64,000 nucleotides of DNA, taken from NCBI RefSeq assembly GCF_030161095.1, contig NZ_BSPP01000007.1:310920-374919 (forward strand), written 5' to 3'. Positions 52,569-62,191 of this stretch are shown here, in pieces. The notes under the pieces were generated by a model, which saw only the letters and a program-made list of their open reading frames with translations, was not told the origin of the DNA and made no database searches. Within the stretch, counting starts at the first letter, position 1. Each line of letters begins with the position of its first letter. The stretch is from Cypionkella aquatica. GTDB lineage: Bacteria > Pseudomonadota > Alphaproteobacteria > Rhodobacterales > Rhodobacteraceae. Made by a program: the position numbers and the translations under genes.

Positions 52569-53308
52569 TGCCGTTTGATCTGGGGCTGGGGGCGTCGATC
52601 TGGATGGGGGTTGCGATTCTGGTCGCGGCCTTCATCCGGGGTTATTCCGGTTTCGGATATTCGGCGATGGTGATTGCGGCCTCTGGCGTGGTCACCAACC
52701 CGCTGCATTTCGTGGCGGTTGTGGTGATCTTGGAAACCGCGATGAGCCTGCAAGCCGCGCGCGGCATCGGTGCGGATGTCGATTGGCGCAGGGTTTGGCT
52801 GATGCTGGCGGGGGCGGTTGTCGGCCTGCCTTTGGGGCTGTGGGCGTTGACGGGGATCAGCGAAGAAGCCGCGCGGGCGGTGATTTCGGTCTATATTCTG
52901 GTGATGTGCGGCGTGCTTCTGGCGGGGTGGCGGCTTAAATCCGAGGTGCGGGGCACGGGCAATTTGGCGGCGGGTGTCGTCTCGGGGCTGGCCAATGCAC
53001 CGGGGATGGGTGGCTTGCCGATTGCAGCATTCTTTGCGGCGCAGCCGATGCAAGCGGCGACGTTTCGTGCCACGTTGATCGCGTTCTTTCCGCTGCTCGA
53101 TCTGTATTCCGCGCCATTGTATTGGTGGCATGGGCTGGTGACATGGGACACGCTTTGGGCGTCTTTGGCAGCGCTGCCGCTGACGTTTTTGGGCAACTGG
53201 TTGGGATCGCGGCATTTTCTGAACACCGATCCGAAAGACTTCCGTCGCTTTGCGATTGTGCTGCTGGCGGGACTGGCGGCTTTGGGGCTGATCAAGGCGG
53301 TGCTTTGA
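52568..53308 (+). CDS. tauE: TSUP-family membrane protein, probable sulfite/sulfate exporter
   Basis: 246-residue integral membrane protein of the TauE/SafE (TSUP) family, with about seven to eight hydrophobic segments. The repeated glycine-rich loops are GYSGFGYSAMVIAASGV and VVSGLANAPGMGGLP. In taurine clusters this family is thought to export sulfite or sulfate made by Xsc and its oxidation. It overlaps xsc by 1 base and precedes ackA by 1 base. Confidence 0.85.
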   Translation: MPFDLGLGASIWMGVAILVAAFIRGYSGFGYSAMVIAASGVVTNPLHFVAVVVILETAMSLQAARGIGADVDWRRVWLMLAGAVVGLPLGLWALTGISEEAARAVISVYILVMCGVLLAGWRLKSEVRGTGNLAAGVVSGLANAPGMGGLPIAAFFAAQPMQAATFRATLIAFFPLLDLYSAPLYWWHGLVTWDTLWASLAALPLTFLGNWLGSRHFLNTDPKDFRRFAIVLLAGLAALGLIKAVL

Positions 53309-53309
53309 G

Positions 53310-54401
53310 ATGATGTTGGTGGTCAATGCCGGGTCATCCTCGATCAAGCTGGCGGTGTTTGACGCAAGTTTGCACGCGGTGCTGACCGGATCGGTGACCG
53401 AGATTGGCGGCGCGGGACGGCTGAAGATCGGCGTGGTCGATCAGGCTTGCTTTGCGCGCGATCATCAAGCCGCTTTGGCACTGGCGTTTCAGGCGATGGC
53501 GCAGCCGGGCGTGGCTTTGGCCGATCTGACGGCTGCGGCGCATCGCGTAGTGCATGGCGGCGAGGCGTTGGTGAAGCCAGCGCGGGTGACGCCTGAAGTG
53601 ATCGCGCAGATTGAGGCTTGCGTGCCGCTCGCACCGCTGCACAACCCCGGCAATCTGACGGCGATACGGGCGCTGGGCGCGCTGGCCCCCGATCTGCCGC
53701 AGTTTGCCAGCTTTGACACCGCGTTTCACGCCAGCAATCCGGCGGTAGCGGTGGCCTATGCCTTGCCTGCGGCAGAGCGGGCGCGTGGACTGCGGCGCTA
53801 TGGCTTTCACGGCATCAGCTATGGCGGTTTGGTGCGGCAGTTGCGGGATTTGGGGGCGCTGCCGGATCGGCTGCTGGCGCTGCATCTTGGCAATGGTGCT
53901 TCGCTTTGCGCGATCAAGGCGGGCGTTTCGGTGGCGACGACGATGGGCTATTCGCCGCTGGATGGCATCACGATGGGCACGCGGTCGGGCGGCATGGATG
54001 GCAATGCGGTGCTGCGGTTGGCCGAATTGCACGGCGTTGATGCGGCCTCGCGGATTTTGAACCGGGAAAGTGGCTTGTTGGGCTTGGGCGGTCACAGCGA
54101 CATGCGGGCGTTGCACGGCGCGGGCACGGCCGAGGCGGCGTTTGCGGTTGAGCATTTCTGCTATTGGGCGGTGCGTCATGCTGGTTCGATGATCGCGGCG
54201 ATGGGCGGGCTTGACGGCATCGCTTTTACCGGCGGGATTGGCGAGAATGATGCGCTGGTGCGCGGGCGGATTGTCGATGGTCTGGCGTGGGCGGGGCCGT
54301 GTGCGGTGCATATCGTGGCGGCTGAGGAAGAACGCGCGATTGCAGCGGATGCAATGGCGCTGCTTGCGAAAGATTTTCCGGCTTTGCTGCATTTGTCGTG
54401 A
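53310..54401 (+). CDS. ackA: Acetate kinase
   Basis: 363-residue acetate kinase, slightly shorter than the usual ~400. Family signatures: VVNAGSSSIKL at the N-terminus, RYGFHGISYGGLVR, HLGNGASLCAIKAG, the MGTRSGGMDG segment and FTGGIGEND. It produces ATP and acetate from acetyl phosphate made by Xsc. In most taurine clusters a phosphotransacetylase follows xsc; here ackA takes its place and no pta is in the window. The ATG is 1 base after the tauE stop. ~80 bases separate it from soeA. Confidence 0.9.
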   Translation: MMLVVNAGSSSIKLAVFDASLHAVLTGSVTEIGGAGRLKIGVVDQACFARDHQAALALAFQAMAQPGVALADLTAAAHRVVHGGEALVKPARVTPEVIAQIEACVPLAPLHNPGNLTAIRALGALAPDLPQFASFDTAFHASNPAVAVAYALPAAERARGLRRYGFHGISYGGLVRQLRDLGALPDRLLALHLGNGASLCAIKAGVSVATTMGYSPLDGITMGTRSGGMDGNAVLRLAELHGVDAASRILNRESGLLGLGGHSDMRALHGAGTAEAAFAVEHFCYWAVRHAGSMIAAMGGLDGIAFTGGIGENDALVRGRIVDGLAWAGPCAVHIVAAEEERAIAADAMALLAKDFPALLHLS

Positions 54402-54486
54402 CGATGTGTCGCAATCGGGCTTGTTTGGCGAAAAACTTCCGTCAAGATTGGCGGTAAGCCCTGCAAAAGGGCGCAGGGGGGGGATG

Positions 54487-57267
54487 ATGACAGTTCAGCC
54501 GAAGATCGATACCTCGCCCTTGGTTTCGGACGAAATTCGCAAGACGACGTGTTATATGTGCGCGTGCCGCTGTGGCATCAACGTGCATCTAACCTCTGGA
54601 AAAGTCAGCTATATTGAGGGAAACCGCGACCATCCCATCAACAAGGGCGTGCTGTGCGCGAAAGGGGCTTCGGGGATTATGCAGGTGACCGCGCCGTCGC
54701 GGTTGCGGGCACCCTTGCGGCGGGTCGGGCCACGTGGATCGGGCGCGTTTGAAGAGATTTCCTGGGACGAGGCGTTGGCCTTGGCGGTGTCGTGGATGGC
54801 ACCTTTGCGCGAAACTGCCCCAGAGAAACTGGCGTTTTTCACCGGGCGCGATCAGTCGCAAAGCTTTACCGGCTGGTGGGCGCAGGCGTTTGGCACGCCG
54901 AATTACGCAGCCCACGGCGGGTTTTGTTCGGTGAATATGGCAGCGGGTGGCATCTACACCATCGGCGGCGCGTTTTGGGAGTTTGGCCAGCCGGATTGGG
55001 AGCGGACCAAGCTGTTCGTGCTGTTTGGCGTGGCCGAAGATCATGACAGCAACCCGATCAAGATTGGCCTTGGGCGATTGAAAGAACGTGGTGCGCGGGT
55101 GATCGGCGTTAACCCTATTCGCACGGGCTACAATGCGGTGGCGGATGATTGGCTCGGGATTACTCCGGGCACCGATGGTTTGCTTATTCTCAGCCTTATC
55201 CATTGCTTGCTAGAGGCGGGTAAGGTCGATCTGGAGTATCTTGCTCGGTTCACCAATGCGCCCTTGCTGGTGGTGGAGGACGGCCCGGAAAAGGGTATGA
55301 TCGCCAAGAATGCCGAAAGCCAACCCTTTGTGATTGATCGCAAAACCGGGCAGCCCGCGCCGTGGGATGGCAAGGGTGTGCAGCCCGATCTGGGGGCTAC
55401 ATATCAAGGCAACCGCACGGTGTTCCAGCATATGGCAGAGCGGTATCTGTCGCCCGATTATGCCCCGGAAGCGGTGGCTTCGCGTTGCGGCATCGCGGCG
55501 GATCGCATCCGGGCACTGGCTGCCGAACTGGCGCATGTGGCGTTTGATCAGGCTATTGAAATTAACCAGTCTTGGACGGATTTTCGCGGCGATTTCCACA
55601 CCACGATGCCGGGACGGCCCGTCAGTTTTCACGCAATGCGCGGGATTTCCGCCCATTCCAACGGCTTTCAAACCGCCCGCGCTTTGCATCTTTTGCAGAT
55701 CGTACTGGGCACGGTTGAGGTTCCCGGTGGCTACCGTCTGAAACCGCCATATCCCAAACCAATGGAGGCGCATCCGACGCCGCATTTCGTCACAGCCCCG
55801 GGCAAGCCTTTGTCTGGGCCGCACTTGGGCTATGTGCGCGGGCCGGAAAATCTGGCGCTGAAGGAAGACGGCTCTGCCATTCGCATCGACAAAGCCTTCA
55901 CATGGGAGAACCCGTTTTCGGCGCATGGGCTGATGCATATGCTGATCCCCAACGCGCATGCGGGCGACCCTTACAAGATTGATACGCTGTTTTTGTATAT
56001 GGCGAACATGGCGTGGAATTCTTCGATGAATTCCGCTAAGGTCATGGAAATGCTGACAGATCAAGTGGATGGCGAGTATGTCATCCCGCGGATCATCTAT
56101 TCGGACGCCTATGCGTCGGAAATGGTGGCCTATGCCGACCTGATCCTGCCCGACACAACGTATCTCGAGCGTCACGATTGCATTTCGTTGCTGGATCGCC
56201 CGATTTCCGAACCCGATGCGGCAGGGGATTCGATCCGCTGGCCTGTGGTGGAGCCTGACCGCGATGTGCGGCCGTTCCAGTCGGTGCTGCTGGATCTGGG
56301 CGCGCGGTTGGGGCTGGCGCCGATGGTTAATGCGGACGGCACTGCCCGCTACAAGGATTACGCCGATTACATCGTTAACCACATCCGCCGCCCCGGCGTC
56401 GGGCCGCTGATAGGCTTTCGCGGTGATGGCACGGCTGAGGGGCGCGGCGATGCCAACCCCGATCAGCTGGCACGCTACATCGAAAACGGCGGGTTTTATC
56501 AAGCCCATGTGCCGGAAGAGGCGGCGTTCTACAAGCCGTGGAACATGGCCTATCAGGATTGGGCGGTGAAAACCTCGTTCTATGAAACCCCGCAGCCCTA
56601 TCTGTTCTCGATCTGGTCGGAACCGATGCGCAAGTTTCAGGCCGCCGCCGAAGGTTTGGGGGCGATTCAACCGCCCGATCATTTGCGCGCGCGGCTGAAA
56701 CAGGCGATGGACCCGCTGCCGATCTGGTATCCGCCGTTTGGCGATCTTGAGGCTTCGGGCTGGGGCTATCCGGTGCATGCGATCACCCAGCGGCCGATGG
56801 ATATGTACCATTCCTGGGGCAGTCAGAACGCGTGGCTGCGCCAGATCCGGGGCACGAACTATCTGTATCTGCCGACGAAAATCTGGACAGAACAAGGCTT
56901 TAGCGAAGGCGATTATGCCCGCGTGATCTCGCCCAATGGCGGCATCACGGTGCCCGTCGCGCATATGGCGGCGCTGAATGAAAACACCGTCTGGACTTGG
57001 AACGCGATTGGCAAACGCAAGGGCGCTTGGGCGCTGGATGATGCCGCACCCGAGGCCACCACCGGATTTCTGCTGAACCATCTGATATCCGAGTTGCTGC
57101 CAGATAAGGGCGATGGCGCGCGGCTGTCGAACTCTGATCCCGTCACCGGCCAAGCCGCTTGGTTCGATCTGCGGGTGCGGATTGAACGGGTGGACCCAAG
57201 GGCGCAATCTGAGCCAAGCTTCGGGCCGATCCCGCATGTGGTGCCGCAAGGGAAGGAACGGGCATGA
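54487..57267 (+). CDS. soeA: Sulfite dehydrogenase (quinone) molybdopterin subunit
   Basis: 926-residue molybdoenzyme of the DMSO-reductase superfamily that oxidises sulfite. N-terminal [4Fe-4S] motif CYMCACRCG then GVLCAKG; further on the MGD-binding regions (HGGFCSVNM, FVLFGVAEDHDSNP) and a C-terminal MGD domain. No Tat signal is present, as expected for the cytoplasm-facing SoeA and unlike periplasmic relatives. Start: ATG 54487 with a G-run 6 bases upstream (ATG 54484 adds one Met). Overlaps soeB by ATGA. Together with SoeB and SoeC it passes electrons to quinone; its place next to the xsc operon gives it the sulfite. Confidence 0.88.
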   Translation: MTVQPKIDTSPLVSDEIRKTTCYMCACRCGINVHLTSGKVSYIEGNRDHPINKGVLCAKGASGIMQVTAPSRLRAPLRRVGPRGSGAFEEISWDEALALAVSWMAPLRETAPEKLAFFTGRDQSQSFTGWWAQAFGTPNYAAHGGFCSVNMAAGGIYTIGGAFWEFGQPDWERTKLFVLFGVAEDHDSNPIKIGLGRLKERGARVIGVNPIRTGYNAVADDWLGITPGTDGLLILSLIHCLLEAGKVDLEYLARFTNAPLLVVEDGPEKGMIAKNAESQPFVIDRKTGQPAPWDGKGVQPDLGATYQGNRTVFQHMAERYLSPDYAPEAVASRCGIAADRIRALAAELAHVAFDQAIEINQSWTDFRGDFHTTMPGRPVSFHAMRGISAHSNGFQTARALHLLQIVLGTVEVPGGYRLKPPYPKPMEAHPTPHFVTAPGKPLSGPHLGYVRGPENLALKEDGSAIRIDKAFTWENPFSAHGLMHMLIPNAHAGDPYKIDTLFLYMANMAWNSSMNSAKVMEMLTDQVDGEYVIPRIIYSDAYASEMVAYADLILPDTTYLERHDCISLLDRPISEPDAAGDSIRWPVVEPDRDVRPFQSVLLDLGARLGLAPMVNADGTARYKDYADYIVNHIRRPGVGPLIGFRGDGTAEGRGDANPDQLARYIENGGFYQAHVPEEAAFYKPWNMAYQDWAVKTSFYETPQPYLFSIWSEPMRKFQAAAEGLGAIQPPDHLRARLKQAMDPLPIWYPPFGDLEASGWGYPVHAITQRPMDMYHSWGSQNAWLRQIRGTNYLYLPTKIWTEQGFSEGDYARVISPNGGITVPVAHMAALNENTVWTWNAIGKRKGAWALDDAAPEATTGFLLNHLISELLPDKGDGARLSNSDPVTGQAAWFDLRVRIERVDPRAQSEPSFGPIPHVVPQGKERA

Positions 57268-58001
57268 CCAGTTTACCAGTTTCCACCGAAAAACGGTTGG
57301 GTTTGGCGATTGATCTGGATACCTGCGTTGGCTGTCAGGCTTGCGTCACGGCCTGCAAGGGCTGGAATGATCAGGGCTACGGAGCTCCTTTGTCGGATCA
57401 AAACCCTTACGGCGCAGAGCCTTCCGGGGTGTTCTTAAACCGCGTTCACAGCTATGCCGTACAACCCATTGAGGGCGCAGCACAAACGATCAATTTCCCA
57501 CGTTCCTGCCTGCATTGCGAGGATGCGCCTTGCGTCACAGTCTGCCCAACCGGAGCCAGCTATAAACGCAGTGAAGATGGCATCGTTTTGGTGAACGAGG
57601 ACGCCTGTATTGGTTGCGGATTATGCGCCTGGGCCTGCCCCTACGGCGCGCGCGAGATGGACGCGGCGGCGGGTGTGATGAAGAAATGCACCCTATGCGT
57701 TGACCGGATTTACAACGAAAACTTGCCCGAGGAAGACCGCGAACCGGCCTGCGTGCGTGGCTGTCCGACCGGTGCGCGGCATTTTGGCGATTTTGCCGAC
57801 CCCGATAGTAAGGTCAGCCGCCTGAGCGCGGAACGTGGTGGCTATGCTTTGATGCCCGATCTGGGCACCAAGCCGGTTAACCGGTATCTGCCGCCGCGCA
57901 AGAAAGATGTGCGCCACGAGGCCAGCGTGCTGGCGCCGCTGCTGGACATCAAGGTGAGCGGTTTTGTCGGCTGGCTTGACCGCGTATTGGGGAAGATCTG
58001 A
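57264..58001 (+). CDS. soeB: Sulfite dehydrogenase iron-sulfur subunit
   Basis: 245-residue DmsB-type ferredoxin subunit. Cys groups for four [4Fe-4S] clusters are present: CVGCQACVTAC, CLHCEDAPCVTVCP, CIGCGLCAWACP and CTLCVDRI with ACVRGCP. It relays electrons from SoeA to SoeC on the inner side of the membrane. ATGA overlap with soeA and TGATG overlap with soeC show strict coupling. Confidence 0.9.
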   Translation: MTSLPVSTEKRLGLAIDLDTCVGCQACVTACKGWNDQGYGAPLSDQNPYGAEPSGVFLNRVHSYAVQPIEGAAQTINFPRSCLHCEDAPCVTVCPTGASYKRSEDGIVLVNEDACIGCGLCAWACPYGAREMDAAAGVMKKCTLCVDRIYNENLPEEDREPACVRGCPTGARHFGDFADPDSKVSRLSAERGGYALMPDLGTKPVNRYLPPRKKDVRHEASVLAPLLDIKVSGFVGWLDRVLGKI

Positions 58002-58870
58002 TGAATCCGGCACCCTCGGTTATTGTATTTTCGGTGCTGTCTGGCGCGGGATTTGGCCTGTTGTTCTTTCTTGGTCTGGGCTTTGCGCAGGCCATGGGTT
58101 GGACCGCGTTTCTGTGGTGGGGAATGGGCTATGCTCTTGCGATTATTGGTCTTTTGGCGTCCACTTTTCACCTTGGCAACCCCGGGCGCGCATGGCGGGC
58201 ATTCACGCAATGGCGCACGAGCTGGCTTAGCCGTGAGGCTTGGGCATCGGTCGCGGCATTGCTGATCTGCGCGCCGATGGCGCTGTCGGATTGGCTCGGC
58301 TTGGGTTGGCCGCGCGCGATTGGGATGGTGGGGGGCGTGCTGGCTCTGGCCACAGTTTTGACCACTTCGATGATCTACACGCAGATCAAGGCGGTGCCGC
58401 GCTGGCATCATTGGTTAACGCCGGTGATGTTCTTGGGCTTTGCGCTGGCAGGGGGGGCGGTGCTTGCCGCGCAAAGCTTTGCGCCGATTTTTCTGGCCGC
58501 TTTGGCGTTGATTTTACTTGCAATCTGGCAAGTCGGTGATGGCCAGTTCGCGCGAAAGGCGCAAAGTTTGGGCACTGCAACCGGGCTGGACCGCATCGGT
58601 GAGGTGACCGTCTTCGAGCAAGCGCATACTGCCGGCAATTATCTGCTGCGCGAGATGATTTTCGCGGTCGGCCGCAAGCACGCGCAAAGGTTGCGGGCGA
58701 TTGCACTGGCTTTGGCGGCGGTGATCCCTGCGGTTTTGCTGGCGATTTCGGCCGGCCCTTGGGCCTTCGCGGTGGCCGCGGTTTGCCACGTGATCGGCGC
58801 ATTTGCGGCGCGCTGGTTGTTCTTTGCAGAGGCCGAGCATGTGGTAGGATTGTTCTACGGCAAACGCTAG
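58001..58870 (+). CDS. soeC: Sulfite dehydrogenase membrane anchor
   Basis: 289-residue DmsC/NrfD-type integral membrane subunit with about eight hydrophobic helices (first: SVIVFSVLSGAGFGLLFFLG). It anchors SoeAB and hands electrons to quinone. STFHLGNPGRAWRAFTQWRTSWLSREA is the family's conserved loop; FLGLGF and LREMIF are other landmarks. Overlaps soeB by 1 base; the phosphotransferase gene follows 8 bases later. Confidence 0.88.
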   Translation: MNPAPSVIVFSVLSGAGFGLLFFLGLGFAQAMGWTAFLWWGMGYALAIIGLLASTFHLGNPGRAWRAFTQWRTSWLSREAWASVAALLICAPMALSDWLGLGWPRAIGMVGGVLALATVLTTSMIYTQIKAVPRWHHWLTPVMFLGFALAGGAVLAAQSFAPIFLAALALILLAIWQVGDGQFARKAQSLGTATGLDRIGEVTVFEQAHTAGNYLLREMIFAVGRKHAQRLRAIALALAAVIPAVLLAISAGPWAFAVAAVCHVIGAFAARWLFFAEAEHVVGLFYGKR

Positions 58871-58878
58871 GAGGGGCG

Positions 58879-59757
58879 ATGACTCCGCTGGAAAAGGTGC
58901 AAAATCTGCCGATCTGGCAGGGCTCGGTGCGGGTTGAACGCTTGGGCGGTGGCATCACCAATGTGAATTTTGTGGCCGAGGATGATATACAAAAGGTTGT
59001 GGTGCGGATCGGTGATGACATCCCTTTGCACCAGATCTTGCGGTTCAATGAACTGTCCGCCAGCATCGCGGCTTATGCCGCAGGGGTGTCGCCGCCGGTG
59101 ATTTACCATGCGCCGGGCGTTTTGGTGATCGGTTTTATCGAAGGGCGGACGTTGACGGCTGCGGATTTCGCGGACGATGCAGTGCTGGAGCAATCGCTGG
59201 ATCTGCTGATGCTTGCGCATCGCGGCATACCGCAGCATTTGCGCGGCGCGAGCCTGGCGTTTTGGGTGTTTCAGGTCCTGCGCGACTACGCGGCAACGCT
59301 GCGCGCGGCGCGCTCGCGCTATGTTTCGGCTTTGCCCGCATTGATGGCCGATGCGGCGGTTTTGGAAGCTGCCGTCGGACAAATTGATCTGGTTTTCGGC
59401 CACAACGATCTGCTTCCGGCGAATTTTATCCATGATGGCACCCGCATGTGGTTAATCGACTGGGATTATGCCGGGTTCAACTCGCCCTTGTTTGATCTCG
59501 GCGGTTTGGCTGCGAACAACAGCCTGAATACGGCGCAAGAGGCGCGCATGTTGGAGCGATACTTTAGCCGTCCGCCGGATGCCGATTTATGGCGCAAATA
59601 CAAGGCGATGAAGGCCGCTGCTGCGCTGCGCGAAACTTTGTGGAGCATGGTTTCCGAAATCTACTCGGCGCTTGAATTCGACTATGCTGGCTATACTGCG
59701 AAAAACCTGGCGACATACCGCGCGGCCTACGCCGCCTTTGAAAACACCCGAGGATAA
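58879..59757 (+). CDS. Choline/ethanolamine-kinase-like phosphotransferase
   Basis: 292-residue protein-kinase-fold phosphotransferase of the APH/choline kinase group. The Brenner-type catalytic motif is FGHNDLLPANFI, and the metal-binding Asp is in LIDWDYAG. RLGGGITNVNF is the nucleotide loop. Start ATG 58879 after GAGGGG; the open frame upstream is inside soeC. Eight bases after soeC and 1 base before the dimethylglycine-dehydrogenase-like gene, so all five genes could be one transcript. The substrate could be choline, ethanolamine or another amino alcohol. Confidence 0.83.
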   Translation: MTPLEKVQNLPIWQGSVRVERLGGGITNVNFVAEDDIQKVVVRIGDDIPLHQILRFNELSASIAAYAAGVSPPVIYHAPGVLVIGFIEGRTLTAADFADDAVLEQSLDLLMLAHRGIPQHLRGASLAFWVFQVLRDYAATLRAARSRYVSALPALMADAAVLEAAVGQIDLVFGHNDLLPANFIHDGTRMWLIDWDYAGFNSPLFDLGGLAANNSLNTAQEARMLERYFSRPPDADLWRKYKAMKAAAALRETLWSMVSEIYSALEFDYAGYTAKNLATYRAAYAAFENTRG

Positions 59758-59758
59758 C

Positions 59759-62191
59759 ATGGTCGATCTTCCCTCTACCGCGCGCGTGGTCATCATCGGT
59801 GGCGGCATTATTGGCTGCTCGACGGCCTATCACATGGGCAAATTGGGTTGGACCGACACGGTTTTGCTGGAGCGTAAAAAGCTGACTTCGGGCACCACGT
59901 TTCATGCGGCGGGCCTGGTCGGGCAGTTAAGAACTTCGGCTAATATCACGCAATTGTTAGGATATTCGGTTGAGTTGTACAAACGTCTGGAAGCAGAGAC
60001 CGGCTTGCAGACGGGATGGAAAATGAACGGCGGCCTGCGTCTGGCCTGTAATGAGGCGCGCTGGACGGAAGTGAAGCGGCAGGCGACAACGGCGAAATCG
60101 TTCGGGCTAGAGATGCATCTTCTGACCCCGCAAGAGGCGCAGGATCTGTGGCCGCTTATGACGATTGAGGATCTGGTGGGGGCGGCTTACCTGCCGACCG
60201 ATGGGCAAGCAAACCCTTCGGACATCACGCAAAGCTTGGCCAAAGGCGCGCGGATGGCGGGGGTGAAGATCTTTGAGGACACGCCGGTGAGCCGCGTGAT
60301 TGTCGAAGATGGTCGGATCAGGGGCGTGGAAACTCCGTTTGGTGTGATTGAATGTGAGAAGGTGATCTGCTGCGCGGGGCAGTGGACGCGGGTGCTGGCA
60401 GGGTCGGTGGGGGTGAATGTGCCGCTGGTTTCGGTCGAGCATCAGTATATGATTACCGAGCGTATTGAAGGGGTTACACCGGGCTTGCCGACTTTGCGCG
60501 ACCCGGATCGCTTGACCTATTGGAAAGAAGATGTTGGCGGACTGGTCTGGGGGGGCTACGAGCCGAACCCGAAACCTTGGGCGGTCAAAGGCATCCCTGA
60601 GGGGGTTCATTTCGATCTGCTGACCTCGGATTACGACCATTACAGCCAGTTCATGGCGGATGCGATCGCGCGGGTGCCTGCGTTGGAGCATGCCGGGGTG
60701 AAGCAGTTGCTGAACGGACCGGAAAGCTTCACGCCGGATGGCAACTTTATCTTGGGCGAAGCGCCGGAGTTGAAGAATTTCTATGTGGGTGCAGGGTTTA
60801 ACGCTTTTGGCATTGCCAGCGCGGGCGGTGCAGGCATGGCGCTGGCGGAATGGGCGGCGAAGGGTGAAGCGCCCTATGATCTTTGGCCGGTCGACATTCG
60901 CCGCTTTGGCCGCGTGCATCAATCGACAGATTGGGTGCGCACGCGGACGCTGGAGGCTTACGGCAAACATTACACAATCGCTTGGCCTTCCGAGGAGATG
61001 ACCTCGGCGCGGCCAACCCGGCGCTCGGCTTTGTATGGGCATTTGCAGGCGGCTGGCGCTTGCTTTGGCGAAAAACTGGGGTGGGAGCGGCCAAATTGGT
61101 TCGCCGATCTGTCAGTTGGCGAGGTGGCGAAGGATGTTTACTCCTATCAGCGCCCCGGTTGGTGGGACCAGGTGCGGCGCGAGCATCTGGCGTGCCGCAA
61201 TGGTGCTGTGCTGATAGATCAATCGTCATTTGCAAAGTTTGTGCTGAAAGGGCCAGATGCTGCTAAAGCGTTGAGTTATATAGCCGCAGGAAATATTGAT
61301 CGCCCGGTTGGGTCGTTGACCTATACCCAGATGCTAAATGTGCGCGGTGGGATCGAAGCTGATCTGACCGTGGTGCGGCGGGCGTGGGATGAATTCTATA
61401 TCGTTACCGGAACAGGATTTGCGACGCATGATTTCGACTGGATCAGCCGCAATCTGACTGGCAACTGTCAGTTGGTCGATGTGACCTCTGGCTCGGCGGT
61501 GTTGTCGCTGATGGGGCCGGATGCGCGCGCGGTTCTGACGCGGGTTTGCCCGGATGATCTGTCGAATATCGGGTTTCCGTTTGGCACAGCGCGGCAGATT
61601 TCGGTGGCGGGCTGCCCGGTTCTGGCCCTGCGCGTCACCTATGTCGGCGAACTTGGCTGGGAATTGCACATGCCGACCGACGTGGCGGTGACGGTATATG
61701 AGGCGCTGATGGCGGGCGGCGGCGTGGTCAACGCAGGCTACCGGGCGATTGAGACATTGCGGCTGGAAAAGGGGTATCGCGCTTGGGGCGCGGATATCGG
61801 GCCGGACCACACTCCCGTTGAGGCTGGTTTGCTTTGGGCCTGCAAGATGAAGTCGGGTTTGGATTTTCTGGGCCGCGCTGCATTGGAGTCGCAGATCGCG
61901 AGCGGGGTGAACAAGCGATTGGCGGCGTTTACTGTCGATGATCCGAGCGTGATTTTGCTAGGACGGGAAACAATCTATCGCAACGGCGAGCGGGTGGGGT
62001 GGCTGTCGTCCGGGGGTTTTGGCCATACGATCAAAAAGCCGATTGGCTATGGCTATGTCCGCAGCAAAGGCGTCGATGCGGCATTTATGGCCAGCGGAAG
62101 CTATGAGCTGGAGGTCGCCGCAGAGCGCGTGCCAGCGCGACTGCACCTGACGCCGCTGTATGATCCGACAGGGGCGCGGATCAAGGCGTGA
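59759..62191 (+). CDS. Dimethylglycine/sarcosine dehydrogenase-like flavoprotein (FAD + GcvT domains)
   Basis: 810 residues: N-terminal FAD-dependent DAO domain (VVIIGGGIIGCSTAYHMGKLGW; TTFHAAGLVGQLR, with the His region that binds FAD covalently in relatives), then a folate-binding GcvT-type domain at the C-terminal half (GELGWELHMP, GYRAIETLRLEKGYRAWG, GYGYVRSKG). Members oxidatively demethylate N-methyl amino acids and pass the carbon to tetrahydrofolate. ATG 59759 lies 1 base after the phosphotransferase stop. Substrate cannot be fixed; with the choline-kinase-like neighbour, a choline/glycine-betaine-derived compound is plausible. Confidence 0.85.
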   Translation: MVDLPSTARVVIIGGGIIGCSTAYHMGKLGWTDTVLLERKKLTSGTTFHAAGLVGQLRTSANITQLLGYSVELYKRLEAETGLQTGWKMNGGLRLACNEARWTEVKRQATTAKSFGLEMHLLTPQEAQDLWPLMTIEDLVGAAYLPTDGQANPSDITQSLAKGARMAGVKIFEDTPVSRVIVEDGRIRGVETPFGVIECEKVICCAGQWTRVLAGSVGVNVPLVSVEHQYMITERIEGVTPGLPTLRDPDRLTYWKEDVGGLVWGGYEPNPKPWAVKGIPEGVHFDLLTSDYDHYSQFMADAIARVPALEHAGVKQLLNGPESFTPDGNFILGEAPELKNFYVGAGFNAFGIASAGGAGMALAEWAAKGEAPYDLWPVDIRRFGRVHQSTDWVRTRTLEAYGKHYTIAWPSEEMTSARPTRRSALYGHLQAAGACFGEKLGWERPNWFADLSVGEVAKDVYSYQRPGWWDQVRREHLACRNGAVLIDQSSFAKFVLKGPDAAKALSYIAAGNIDRPVGSLTYTQMLNVRGGIEADLTVVRRAWDEFYIVTGTGFATHDFDWISRNLTGNCQLVDVTSGSAVLSLMGPDARAVLTRVCPDDLSNIGFPFGTARQISVAGCPVLALRVTYVGELGWELHMPTDVAVTVYEALMAGGGVVNAGYRAIETLRLEKGYRAWGADIGPDHTPVEAGLLWACKMKSGLDFLGRAALESQIASGVNKRLAAFTVDDPSVILLGRETIYRNGERVGWLSSGGFGHTIKKPIGYGYVRSKGVDAAFMASGSYELEVAAERVPARLHLTPLYDPTGARIKA

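Noticed and set aside
53310-54401. Butyrate or propionate kinase instead of acetate kinase
   Set aside because: Motifs do not exclude it, but the position after xsc, which makes acetyl phosphate, favours acetate kinase.
54211-54486. 5' extension of soeA by 92 codons
   Set aside because: The extension lies mostly inside ackA in another frame; a G-rich Shine-Dalgarno and the usual N-terminus support a start near 54487.
55210-57249. Antisense open frame of 679 codons opposite soeA
   Set aside because: High GC gives long frames on the opposite strand; its protein is rich in Arg, His and Gln with no recognisable domain, and soeA has full family motifs.
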